Source of the DNA: a virus
Strand: one strand, 5' to 3'
IMG/VR virus record: IMGVR_UViG_3300035136_000094
Span: 1-44,959 of that record
Length of the DNA: 44,959 nt
The notes beneath the pieces were generated by a model that worked only from the letters and a program-made list of their open reading frames with translations, ran no database searches and was not told the DNA's origin. Positions 1 to 7,462 of this stretch are shown in pieces. The position numbers and the translations under genes are program-made. The stretch's first letter is position 1; the number at the start of each line of letters is the position of its first letter.

Positions 1-721
1 GAAGCTTTGACAGAAGAACTCTGGCTTTGATCCTGTTCTTTGATCCATTTTTCTTCCGCGATAACGCCTTCTGTATCCTCCTTAACTTCTGTTCATAAAA
101 TCTCAAAACTTTTTGATTTGGAAACTTCGTACCATCACTCAATACAGCCAAATCCTTGATGCCTACATCTACCCCTATACCTGCTTGGCTCTTGCAAGTA
201 TGTGAATACTCATAAGTCTCATCCAACTCTACCTGTATTGACGCAAAATACTTCCCTGCTGTTTTAGATATGACCACAGACAATGGTTTCCCTGGAAACC
301 GTAAAGATTGAGACATTCTGATCCATCCAATATTCGGTAGCTTTATGCGATTTCCTTCAACCTTGAAACACCCTACTCCAGTGTAAAAACTATCCCTACA
401 TCTACCTCGCTTCTTGAACTTCGGAAACCTTGATGTCTTCCTGAAAAATCTCTGAAATGCTTCAGAAAGATTGTGAACAGATTTCTGAACTACCCACTTC
501 GATACATCATACATCCATGGATATTGATCCCGCTTGATCGCATTCAACTGCTTCGAAAGATCGTATCCAGATGGTACCTTCGTGTCACTATCCATAGACT
601 TCTTGCAAAGATCTAATCCCCAGTTATATGCAAACCTCGCTGTTCCAAAACACATGGCAAAATAGGAAATTACCTTGTTGTTCGGATAAATACGTATCTT
701 ATGGGATAAAATTCTCTTCAT
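1..721 (-). CDS. tnpB: TnpB-family RNA-guided nuclease, C-terminal part outside the window
   Basis: Seen: 240 residues are visible, starting MKRILSHKIRIYPNN, which is the usual start of the OrfB/TnpB N-terminal helix-turn-helix. FAYNW (30-34) and KQLNAIK (57-63) are typical of that domain. A beta-barrel region follows, then RuvC-I IGVDVGIKD with catalytic Asp185. The arginine/lysine-rich linker is present at the left edge; RuvC-II, zinc finger and RuvC-III lie beyond it. Known: TnpB of IS605/IS607 elements is a DNA nuclease guided by an omega-RNA made from the element's right end. No TnpA transposase is visible. The right-hand TnpB of this window is clearly homologous but much diverged, so these are not recent duplicates. 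No good Shine-Dalgarno is seen. Family call is sure; intactness cannot be judged. Confidence 0.93.
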   Translation of the reverse strand, partial: MKRILSHKIRIYPNNKVISYFAMCFGTARFAYNWGLDLCKKSMDSDTKVPSGYDLSKQLNAIKRDQYPWMYDVSKWVVQKSVHNLSEAFQRFFRKTSRFPKFKKRGRCRDSFYTGVGCFKVEGNRIKLPNIGWIRMSQSLRFPGKPLSVVISKTAGKYFASIQVELDETYEYSHTCKSQAGIGVDVGIKDLAVLSDGTKFPNQKVLRFYEQKLRRIQKALSRKKNGSKNRIKARVLLSKL

Positions 722-755
722 CTGTTAACCATTTGTGTTACTTTTCAAGTCAGCT

Positions 756-914
756 TTACCTGCTGAAGGCCTCCTCTGCAACCCGCAGTTCACGCCCAGA
801 TTTGGAGCGGACGACGACGGAAGCAAACGTGCCCAATTGCTCCTTGCGCAATACATAACGTGCCACCCCTGCTCTGGAGAAATAAGTCTTTCCTTCGGTG
901 ATTTGCTTGATCAT
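756..914 (-). CDS. Small unassigned protein, 52 aa
   Basis: Reading frame MIKQITEGKTYFSRAG..., ending VAEEAFSR. The start is supported by a GAAGGA Shine-Dalgarno seven bases upstream of ATG. A consensus-like sigma70 promoter sits about 40 bases further upstream, the clearest promoter in the window. The protein is small, basic and has no membrane segment; the order of short strand-like and helix-like stretches suggests a compact alpha/beta fold, but I recognise no family. It is the last gene before the left TnpB, whose start is 35 bases downstream, and the two could share a transcript. It might be a separately controlled small effector or a leader for the TnpB element. Existence is fairly likely; function unknown. 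Confidence 0.6.
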   Translation of the reverse strand: MIKQITEGKTYFSRAGVARYVLRKEQLGTFASVVVRSKSGRELRVAEEAFSR

Positions 915-952
915 TGCTTTTCCTTCTTCGGGTTCCCCCGGTCCTGAGAAAA

Positions 953-981
953 AGCATAATTTGCCACCCAGTCAGAGTCAA
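953..981 (-). promoter_or_regulatory. Sigma70-like promoter for the 52-aa gene
   Basis: On the minus strand, TTGACT (976-981) and TATGCT (953-958) are separated by exactly 17 bases. Five of six -35 bases match TTGACA and four of six -10 bases match TATAAT. The predicted start lies near 946, giving a leader of about 30 bases to the ATG at 914. The rest of the gap up to 1074 holds an A/T-rich stretch with a run of seven T on the minus strand but no GC-rich stem before it, so I see no terminator there. Confidence 0.6.
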
Positions 982-1074
982 GCGTAATTTTTCAAAAAAA
1001 GTGAAGGTTGTGTCAAATATTCTTTTCGATCTTCATAAACCGAGATCAGGTTGGAAGCCTGCGCATCTTCTGGG

Positions 1075-2097
1075 TCAAGAGGCCTTGGTTTCGCCAATGC
1101 TCTCTCGGCGACCCTGTCGCATGTAGTCAATGGCCAATTGGATGCCCAACTTCTTCAGGCCTTCCAGGCCTTTCACGTTTTTGGCAGGATCACGAACAAC
1201 TGGCTCCCCATCATCATACAGAGCCACTTTCTCTCCATTCTCGATATGGATTTCGATATCCCCAGAAGATGCTACATAGTCCTTGCCGACTTTTTTGAAG
1301 TTCCACTTATCGTGACGAACAAATCCCTCCGTAACTCTCCCTGTCCGAGCAAACTCTAACAGGGAGTCGCCCAAGGACTTCGGGGCGCTCTCTTTTTGGG
1401 GCTTCGGATCATCCTCGCCATCACCACTACCGGGAAGAACCTTGCGGGCAGCCGATGTCAGAGCGTCCGATACTGCCGAGAGGAACTTGTTAGCCGTCTT
1501 GTCATCTTCGGCAACCGCAGCCAGCCCTTTCAGAAGCTGAACCATTCTGAAATACGCAGAGGAGTCCCGGTAATCCGTGTCGCGCAAGGCCTTGATAGAT
1601 GCAGCGGTCCCATCGGCCTCCATCAGCGAATCCTTATCCTCTTTGACGGGGACTTCGTCGTACCCACGGCTTCGCGTCTTATACCCAATGGTCTTCGTGG
1701 CCGCCTTCAGGATAGCTTCGTAGGGCTTATCGAGCTTCCCGTAGGACTTCATGCTGTCCTCTGGGCCGAATGACCAATCATCGTGCGGATACCCGGCAGA
1801 GATGCCACCGATGACCTTGCCATTGACCTTGAGATCAAAGTAGACATCGGTGTCTTCTTCTTCCTTGCGATTCCGGACAAGCTTGACGCTCTTGGGCTTC
1901 CTGTCCATATCGTGCGTCAAAACGGCCACGATTTTCTCTTCGTCGCGCTTGATGCGCTCGATGGCGCGTTTCTTCCAGGAATTCACCATGCGAGGGGGGT
2001 CCTCACGCTGTACGCCACCGGATAGTTCCGAAAGCTCTTCCTTGCCCCCAAACAGGGCGTTCACTTCTGCCAAATAGCTCTCATTGCTTTTCGCCAT
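1075..2097 (-). CDS. Unassigned phage protein, 340 aa, possible internal virion protein
   Basis: The start ATG is preceded by AGGAGG at ideal spacing. The N-terminus MAKSNESYLAEVNALFGG resembles the short FxxYLxEA-type capsid-targeting peptides of T4-like internal head proteins, including a potential L-A-E-V processing site. A charged region follows (about 40-80), then a strand-rich segment (about 80-110), an acidic low-complexity linker near residues 215-235, and a C-terminal domain (about 245-330) with short beta strands. No transmembrane segment and no enzyme motif is evident. It follows the HNH gene after a nine-base gap and is the last gene of the long operon before a separate promoter. 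I do not recognise the family; the head-packaging idea is inference from the N-terminal peptide only. Confidence 0.85.
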   Translation of the reverse strand: MAKSNESYLAEVNALFGGKEELSELSGGVQREDPPRMVNSWKKRAIERIKRDEEKIVAVLTHDMDRKPKSVKLVRNRKEEEDTDVYFDLKVNGKVIGGISAGYPHDDWSFGPEDSMKSYGKLDKPYEAILKAATKTIGYKTRSRGYDEVPVKEDKDSLMEADGTAASIKALRDTDYRDSSAYFRMVQLLKGLAAVAEDDKTANKFLSAVSDALTSAARKVLPGSGDGEDDPKPQKESAPKSLGDSLLEFARTGRVTEGFVRHDKWNFKKVGKDYVASSGDIEIHIENGEKVALYDDGEPVVRDPAKNVKGLEGLKKLGIQLAIDYMRQGRRESIGETKAS

Positions 2098-2106
2098 GAT
2101 TTCCTC

Positions 2107-2634
2107 CTACAGATGTTTCCATGTTTCTCCCTGTATGGCCTTATATATTCCCATGGTAGAAACACCATATTTCTTTGCCAGTTGTTTATATGTAATGCCT
2201 TTTCTAGCATACTCCTCACGCGCCTTGCGAACAATATCAGAAGTCAATAGTGCGTTACCATGACGTTCGCCACGCACTATTCGTTCCGGACATGTTTTAC
2301 TACCATGATGTTGACCGCGTGCTACTCGTTCTGGATGTGTCACCGATGGATGCCTACCTTTGTTATCCCTATCCATCATATTATCCGACTGTGTTCCAAG
2401 AAATAGATGTTCAGGATTTACGCAACTAGGGTTGTCACAATGATGACAAACATAGTGTCCATCAGGTATTGGCCCAATGAAATGATCATATGAAAAACGA
2501 TGTGCTAAAACACCTTTCCCGTCAACTCTTATCTGGCCATAACCACTGTTGATACAACTCGCCATCCATTCCCAACAGCCATCTTTTCCGTTCTTGTTAA
2601 CCTTGTTAATAAATCTTTCAAATGATGTTTTCAT
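2107..2634 (-). CDS. HNH homing endonuclease with C-terminal helix-turn-helix
   Basis: Residues 15-100 hold an HNH_3-type nuclease: GCWEW near the start, GYGQI, AHRFSY, then YVCHHCDNPSCVNPEHL with the catalytic/metal His, Asn and His, and GTQSDN followed by GRHP. Two PERxxRGxxHG units follow (about 100-130), typical of NUMOD-like DNA-binding repeats, and the C-terminus (about 135-172) is a helix-turn-helix (ITYKQLAKKYGVSTMGIYKAI). Its ATG overlaps the stop of the preceding 670-aa gene by four bases, so it is translationally coupled to its host operon. An AGGAA ribosome site precedes it. Such enzymes cut alleles lacking the insertion and spread by repair. All key residues appear present, so it is probably active. 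Confidence 0.94.
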   Translation of the reverse strand: MKTSFERFINKVNKNGKDGCWEWMASCINSGYGQIRVDGKGVLAHRFSYDHFIGPIPDGHYVCHHCDNPSCVNPEHLFLGTQSDNMMDRDNKGRHPSVTHPERVARGQHHGSKTCPERIVRGERHGNALLTSDIVRKAREEYARKGITYKQLAKKYGVSTMGIYKAIQGETWKHL

Positions 2635-4643
2635 AAAATAATTCCTGTTTCTTTTACAAAAACATCTTGCAACATATCATTGAATATGTCGTTATAAATT
2701 TTAATTTTTTTGTATCCCACCTGCGCACTTCGAGACTTTTTCCCGAATTCCACTTGGTATGTATCCGTCGGCATCAGGGTGATTTGCACAAAATTGATGC
2801 CATTCTTGGCCTTTGGAATACTGAAGGCCAATCGATTCTTGTCTCCCATAAAATTCTTGGCGCCGGTCATGACCTGAAACTTGTTCCCACCCAATTGTCG
2901 CAAGATCTCCTTGGGGACGAGCATGTTGTCACTGGCGCCTTCGGATGGATTTTTCCTCTTTTGTGTGCGCGCCTCCTGGCCCTTTCGGACGGAATCCGGC
3001 ACATTGGGGACGGTACTCGATACAGGTCCATTCTTGGCACGATTGATGTATTTGAACAGAGGTGCCGTCGCCGAGACAATCTTCTTCTTTTCGGCTGCGT
3101 TCCACACCGGAGACCACGCCGGGAGCATGACAACAACGCCATCCTCAGAGCTGATTACAATATGGTTCCCATAGGTCATGAATCCAAGACCAATGCTCTT
3201 CAAGAAGCTGGTGATCTCCGAAGATGGACGATCCGGAGTGTATCCGCTGTGCTTCATCCAGAGAACCGGATCGTCTGTTCGTTCTCGGCCGATGATTTTG
3301 CCCGCATTCGAGGTGTCATACATGGCGAACTCTGGGTCCGGCTCCAATCCCGACTCCTTGGGCAAAGGCTTCTTGACACTGAGATCGTTCTTTGTCCCCA
3401 CGAATTTCCGGTGCACACCCGCCATCTTCTTCTTGACATCGCCATCCATGGTCGATCCCATGATGAAGGTGTAAGCGTTCTCGATGGTGGACACACGGGC
3501 ATCCCGATCCGGAGTACCCTTGACCTTGAAGTCGCTCAGCTTTGGATCAACCTCTGGGAATATAAAGATACTATCAGAGAGCGGCTTCCTGGCTTCCATA
3601 TTAGCGAAGAAGTACACGGGATCCCCGTTAAGCCCTTTCGAGCGGAACAGATAGATGAATTTATGGAATCCGTCTGTGACCTCATCCCCTATCTTGAAGG
3701 TTGCTCGCTTCATGGTCTTTATGGGACCGATGCGTGTTACCGTGGCCATTCCACTGGTCTTCGGAGTCGCCCGGAGAGAACGACGATCTCTTGTCATGGC
3801 GACCACACCCTTGTGAATGTCAAAGGCAATGGCCACACCGTATTCGCTGTCGTCGATACCGGCCTGGCGCGTCTTCTTGCGCAGCTGGGCGTCCAGTGGT
3901 GAGAAGGTGTATCCGGCTATTTTCAGGGCCTGCACTGCATTTAAAGCCGTGACTTCGCCCACTTTGGACTGGCCGGTTCCCATGTTGATCTTGTGAATCT
4001 CAAACTGAATGCCAGTTTGTACCACATTATCCTTCTTGGGAGCATGGGCCCCGTCAGGAGGTGTCTTCTCCTGACCTACAGGGCGATACCCGCGAGTGCG
4101 CAAGGATTGGCCCTTCTCTTTCGGGCGCGTCTTTTCGGCCTCGGGTTCACGCTGAACCTTCTGCTCCTTGGGCTTTTTCGTGGTAGATATAAGCCGACCG
4201 AAAAACGAGTCGTTCCGGCGACTATTCCCCACGGCCTGCAACATGGGATTGCCCTTGTCAGGCGCCCCAGTCGGAGCTACATTGCTTGCTTTCCGCTCAT
4301 ACTGGTTAAGGTATGGAGCGGTGACTCCGTCACTTACAGCCAGCCCCTCGGCCTTCTCAATGGCTTCCTTGGCAACACTCAGAGCCATGGCATAGGTTCT
4401 GGCTCGCTTTACCCAGTTGATGAACTCGTCAATGGGTTTATTCGCGTCCGTATTTATGGTGTTGCGCACGAGCACAAAGAGATCGGCTTTCTTGGTTCGG
4501 TCACCTGCATGCCTCAGATCCTCAACGACAACACTACTTCTTTGAACGTAAATACGGATGGCACCATTATCGATAACGGCCCCCGGCTGCACGGCCTCCG
4601 AAAGATAGGATCTCCCTCGAAGTCGATTGGATGTGTCTTGCAT
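2631..4643 (-). CDS. Unassigned large protein, 670 aa, possible head-internal protein
   Basis: An in-frame GTG lies at 4706, but the ATG at 4643 has AGGAGG eight bases upstream and is the better start. The protein begins MQDTSNRLRGRSYLSEAVQ: the L-S-E-A sequence fits the (L/I)xE|(A/S/G) cleavage rule of T4 gp21-type prohead proteases. Residues of about 130-230 form a basic, low-complexity linker rich in K, E and P; flanking regions look globular. There is no signal peptide or membrane segment and no catalytic motif I recognise. Upstream lie small unassigned genes; the HNH gene starts inside its stop codon. Large polypeptides with this kind of targeting peptide are often injected or internal head proteins in T4-like phages; that is inference. 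Confidence 0.87.
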   Translation of the reverse strand: MQDTSNRLRGRSYLSEAVQPGAVIDNGAIRIYVQRSSVVVEDLRHAGDRTKKADLFVLVRNTINTDANKPIDEFINWVKRARTYAMALSVAKEAIEKAEGLAVSDGVTAPYLNQYERKASNVAPTGAPDKGNPMLQAVGNSRRNDSFFGRLISTTKKPKEQKVQREPEAEKTRPKEKGQSLRTRGYRPVGQEKTPPDGAHAPKKDNVVQTGIQFEIHKINMGTGQSKVGEVTALNAVQALKIAGYTFSPLDAQLRKKTRQAGIDDSEYGVAIAFDIHKGVVAMTRDRRSLRATPKTSGMATVTRIGPIKTMKRATFKIGDEVTDGFHKFIYLFRSKGLNGDPVYFFANMEARKPLSDSIFIFPEVDPKLSDFKVKGTPDRDARVSTIENAYTFIMGSTMDGDVKKKMAGVHRKFVGTKNDLSVKKPLPKESGLEPDPEFAMYDTSNAGKIIGRERTDDPVLWMKHSGYTPDRPSSEITSFLKSIGLGFMTYGNHIVISSEDGVVVMLPAWSPVWNAAEKKKIVSATAPLFKYINRAKNGPVSSTVPNVPDSVRKGQEARTQKRKNPSEGASDNMLVPKEILRQLGGNKFQVMTGAKNFMGDKNRLAFSIPKAKNGINFVQITLMPTDTYQVEFGKKSRSAQVGYKKIKIYNDIFNDMLQDVFVKETGIIL

Positions 4644-4680
4644 TTCCTTCTCCTCCTTCCAGGAGATATTTTTTTTCGAT

Positions 4681-4776
4681 CTACGGCGATGGTTTTGAAT
4701 CGCCACTGCTGATCAGGCGTTTTTGCTTGGTGATCCAGGTCCACTTGGCCTCAGGTGGGTATCCACGTCGTCTCAT
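4681..4776 (-). CDS. Putative mini-protein, 31 aa
   Basis: The ORF starts MRRRGYPPEAKWTW and ends in SKPSP. Its ATG overlaps the TGA of the upstream 80-aa gene as ATGA, the same coupling used repeatedly in this operon, and AAGGAAG lies just upstream. It fills most of the gap before the 670-aa gene, which argues that the gap is used. The peptide is strongly basic with two tryptophans. The start resembles the LRRRSYL-like peptides of neighbouring proteins, with Gly in place of Ser. No family is recognised. At this length chance cannot be excluded. Confidence 0.42.
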   Translation of the reverse strand: MRRRGYPPEAKWTWITKQKRLISSGDSKPSP

Positions 4777-5015
4777 GACACTTCCTTCGAAAAAGCAATG
4801 GCCATCTTCTTGGCATCGTCCAAGGTCTTGGCTATTTTCCCGGCCATGGCCGAAGGCATGTCGTTCCCATCATCCTTGACATGGTGCCACACGATAAACC
4901 CATATATTGCACGATGTGAAAAGCCGTGCAACTTCTGCTCCTTTTCGGAGAAGGCAATACTGACATTGGGATAGGAAACGCGCTTGGCGCCATATTTATC
5001 CAGGAACTTACTCAA
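4773..5015 (-). CDS. Unassigned small protein, 80 aa (TTG start)
   Basis: No ATG is available at the N-terminus. TTG at 5015 is preceded by GGAGGG with seven-base spacing, so I take it as a true non-canonical start. The sequence begins SKFLDKYGAKRV and ends AIAFSKEVS. A central hydrophobic strand (GFIVWHHV) and a C-terminal amphipathic helix (SAMAGKIAKTLDDAKKMAIAF) suggest a small alpha/beta domain. There is no membrane segment. It lies 38 bases after the 157-aa gene and is coupled to the mini-ORF that follows. Function unknown. Confidence 0.75.
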   Translation of the reverse strand: MSKFLDKYGAKRVSYPNVSIAFSEKEQKLHGFSHRAIYGFIVWHHVKDDGNDMPSAMAGKIAKTLDDAKKMAIAFSKEVS

Positions 5016-5053
5016 ACCAGAACCCTCCGTAAGATAAAACCGATGTCGAAGTA

Positions 5054-5527
5054 TTATTTTACCCCATCCTGTCGCACAGCATAGGCGATCTGAGTGGCAA
5101 TAAATTGCTCTTGCTTTTTATCTGACCAACCATCTGGATTTGGCATTTTTAGAAAATCCTTTATAATATTTGCTACGGCCCTATTATTCCTGATCTCATC
5201 TTTGTGTTTTTTATCTCTGGAATACTTTACTGCCAAATCGACAACGCGCTTAAACCGATCACCATTACCACTCTCCTGAAGAGTATACTGATAGGTCTCG
5301 GTACCAAACGACATCACATTTTCCGTGTGCCACTCCCGGATGGCCTGTGTGGACGATTTTGAACGAAACAGGACAGCACCCCGGCGATCCCGCACTTCAA
5401 ATACCCCGCTCTCCCCACCTACGGTCGCATGAGGTGTTACCAGGCGTTCGCCTTCCTCGATGAGGGTGGCGCATTTTGTGACCATGCCCTGGAATCCAGA
5501 GCTATATCGTCTATTTCTGAGTGTCAT
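5054..5527 (-). CDS. Unassigned phage protein, 157 aa
   Basis: Starts MTLRNRRYSSGFQG, again an arginine-rich peptide with Tyr similar to those at the ends of neighbouring proteins. Residues of about 30-65 carry alternating hydrophobic strands (GVFEVRDRRGAVLF), like a small beta domain; the C-terminal half is helical and charged (about 85-150). A purine-rich AAAGG precedes the ATG. It sits between the 280-aa and 80-aa genes with short gaps, consistent with one transcript. No catalytic motif, cysteine pair or membrane segment is evident. I cannot assign a family. Confidence 0.82.
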   Translation of the reverse strand: MTLRNRRYSSGFQGMVTKCATLIEEGERLVTPHATVGGESGVFEVRDRRGAVLFRSKSSTQAIREWHTENVMSFGTETYQYTLQESGNGDRFKRVVDLAVKYSRDKKHKDEIRNNRAVANIIKDFLKMPNPDGWSDKKQEQFIATQIAYAVRQDGVK

Positions 5528-5552
5528 ATCTAAAACCTTTATTTATTTCAAC

Positions 5553-6395
5553 TTATTCATGAGTTGATTTTTTTATATAGCTCCGTCGACGGAGACATTG
5601 AGACTCCCCAATAGCCTGGATGCGTCCGGTCAGGATGCCAATGCACGCCGTCGCAAAACCCATCAGGTTGTCCAGCTGTCGTTCGGTGACACCAAAGGCG
5701 ATCCCGTAGGCAGAGGCCGCCGTCTGAATAAGACGGACAATCTCTTTCCGGATAAAGCCTGGGGTGACACCGCGTCCCATCTGAAGGGTATGGGCCATGA
5801 CACCCAAGATGGCCTTGGCTACGCCCTTGGATACCAACACCTCCATGGCCTTCGTTCGACCATCTTTCGCTGCCTTCATGATACGATCAAGGGATTGCTT
5901 GGCCGCAGTTGGTGGGGTCCTCATCAGGTCATTGACGACCGCGAGATTCCCGTTACTGAGTTTACCGTATTCCGCCGTAAGATCCCGGAGTGCCTCCAGT
6001 AGAACGGCAACGGTGTCGTCGTCAACGTCTTCCCCGATCAGGGAGCGCATGGATTCTTTGACACTCGGGTTCAAGGACATCATCAACTCGTCGACAGGGT
6101 CCATTTTCGCCTTCTTTCCGTGGAACTTGTTGGCCAAATTGCGCTTCTCGACAGCCCTGTCATAGGCTTCCTTGGCCCTCCAGTAATCCACAACAACCGG
6201 CCCCTTAAGGTTTCCCTTCATGTAGGCCATGCGCTTTTTATCGAGCACATAGGAATAGTTGTGCCCCTCGATCTTCTCCGGCAACATCGCCAGCTTGAAG
6301 ATCTTAGCCCGTGATGGGCTTTTTACCGTCTTGTCGCGCAATGTTTCCCCTGTCAGGTACCCGTCTCCAACCAATATTACATATTTGTCACTCAT
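5553..6395 (-). CDS. Unassigned phage protein, 280 aa, C-terminal LRRRSYI motif
   Basis: The start is supported by TAGGAGATAGTC before the ATG. The N-terminal half (1-110) is mixed alpha/beta and basic; the C-terminal half (about 110-265) is mostly helical with a hydrophobic stretch around 245-262 (NLMGFATACIGILTG) that may be a single weak membrane or core helix. The last residues, LRRRSYIKKSTHE, repeat the peptide found at the N-terminus of the adjacent 187-aa protein (LRRRSYLENK). A shared short motif at opposite ends of neighbours suggests a common binding partner or targeting signal. Nothing else identifies it. It follows the u-spanin candidate by nine bases. Confidence 0.84.
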   Translation of the reverse strand: MSDKYVILVGDGYLTGETLRDKTVKSPSRAKIFKLAMLPEKIEGHNYSYVLDKKRMAYMKGNLKGPVVVDYWRAKEAYDRAVEKRNLANKFHGKKAKMDPVDELMMSLNPSVKESMRSLIGEDVDDDTVAVLLEALRDLTAEYGKLSNGNLAVVNDLMRTPPTAAKQSLDRIMKAAKDGRTKAMEVLVSKGVAKAILGVMAHTLQMGRGVTPGFIRKEIVRLIQTAASAYGIAFGVTERQLDNLMGFATACIGILTGRIQAIGESQCLRRRSYIKKSTHE

Positions 6396-6404
6396 GACTA
6401 TCTC

Positions 6405-6890
6405 CTAATTATCAATTTTGGACCAAACAAGGCCAGCCCCAATCACAGAACATCCACCAAGAATGAAACCAGTAGCCACAAAAATAAAACCTTTATGTTT
6501 TGACCACCAACTATTTTGTATCTTTCGTAATACAGCGTCTTTCCTAACTAATTCAATGTCGGCTTTAGCAAGTTCCTGCTCCAAAATACGAAGAGAAATT
6601 AAATATGCAGATTTCTGTATTCTTGAAATTCGATAGACTTCATCATATGCGACCCTAAGCTCAGCGACAGCAAAAGCTTTTGTCTCGTCCATTAGTATTC
6701 CGGAGAATGGCGCCTCATCTCCCTCCATTAGCCGAGAGACGCTACCCTTGGTCGGATCCACGTATTCAGGCATGGTAACCACCTCATCCACCTGCTCGGA
6801 GATGGAGAGGCGTTCTGGTGTCTCTGGGACTGGGATCGTCTTTGCACATCCAAGGGCCAATAGCACAGTGATCAAGATAGTGTAGAGCAT
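6405..6890 (-). CDS. Candidate unimolecular spanin (u-spanin) lipoprotein
   Basis: The N-terminus MLYTILITVLLALGCAK is a short hydrophobic signal ending in a relaxed lipobox (A-L-G-C, Cys15). The centre (about 25-130) is hydrophilic with a predicted helical segment rich in E, K and L. The C-terminus has one strong transmembrane helix (about 134-156, GFIFVATGFILGG...) after a basic WWSKHK stretch. Known: u-spanins such as T1 gp11 combine an outer-membrane lipoyl N-terminus with an inner-membrane C-terminal helix and fuse the two membranes in the last lysis step. The topology fits that role, although the middle looks more helical than the beta-rich T1 prototype. The start overlaps the upstream stop (TGATG), with AGGAG in front. 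A plain structural lipoprotein is the alternative. Confidence 0.68.
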   Translation of the reverse strand: MLYTILITVLLALGCAKTIPVPETPERLSISEQVDEVVTMPEYVDPTKGSVSRLMEGDEAPFSGILMDETKAFAVAELRVAYDEVYRISRIQKSAYLISLRILEQELAKADIELVRKDAVLRKIQNSWWSKHKGFIFVATGFILGGCSVIGAGLVWSKIDN

Positions 6891-7453
6891 CAGAGACTCC
6901 TGTACATACGACGAAGCTTCTCTAACATCTCCTCTATATCGTCAAAGGCAGATGTTAGAGAGCCAGCTACGTGCATCCAGTTTTGATTCTTCTTTAGGGA
7001 GGGGTCTTTACGTTCCTTCTTGTCCAGGCGGTTCAGCTCCGTCTCGACTTCGATTTGCAACTCTCCAAGATCGGCGATAAAGGTTTGGAAATCCAGCTCG
7101 GTAGCGTCCTTAGTTGCCCGGAAGATCTTCTTCATGGCCTCCTTGAACTCCCGGGATTGAATGACGCGCCCAGAACCCTTCTTGCTTCTCGCCAAGGCAT
7201 CTTTGAAAGGACGTAATGCGTATTCCATCTCTCCATAGGCATCCGTCGTGTCTTCTTCCTCGGTGGGATCCCAACCAAAATGACCTTCTGATAATTTTCG
7301 ATCCATAATGTTTCCACATTTAGGACATTTTGTTTCATCACATGGTTTTCCAATAATATGATCGGCAATGTAACCACATTGCGTGCACACACATTTACCA
7401 CCAGGTCCAAGACCTTTTTTATTTTCTAAATAACTTCTTCTGCGCAAAACCAT
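6890..7453 (-). CDS. Zinc-ribbon protein, 187 aa
   Basis: Residues 1-9 are MVLRRRSYL. Residues 14-48 form a double-knuckle zinc ribbon with CVCTQCGY and CPKCGNIM, preceded by LGPGGK; small bacterial proteins with a GPGG...C.CG...CPKCG arrangement are common, and this looks like one of them fused to a tail. The remaining 140 residues are helical and charged with likely coiled coil (about 125-185). AGGAGACGGTC precedes the ATG. It could bind nucleic acid or simply use zinc for stability as a virion component. It lies between the BppU-like gene and the u-spanin candidate. No enzymatic activity is implied. Confidence 0.85.
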   Translation of the reverse strand: MVLRRRSYLENKKGLGPGGKCVCTQCGYIADHIIGKPCDETKCPKCGNIMDRKLSEGHFGWDPTEEEDTTDAYGEMEYALRPFKDALARSKKGSGRVIQSREFKEAMKKIFRATKDATELDFQTFIADLGELQIEVETELNRLDKKERKDPSLKKNQNWMHVAGSLTSAFDDIEEMLEKLRRMYRSL

Positions 7454-7462
7454 GACCGTCTC

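Noticed and set aside
991-1016. Possible terminator (run of seven T) and a TTGACA box upstream of the 52-aa gene.
   Set aside because: No GC-rich stem precedes the T-run, and no -10 box is found at proper spacing from that TTGACA.
2667-3902. Long open frame on the plus strand (411 codons).
   Set aside because: It lies fully antisense to the 670-aa gene, has no ribosome site and no recognisable protein features.
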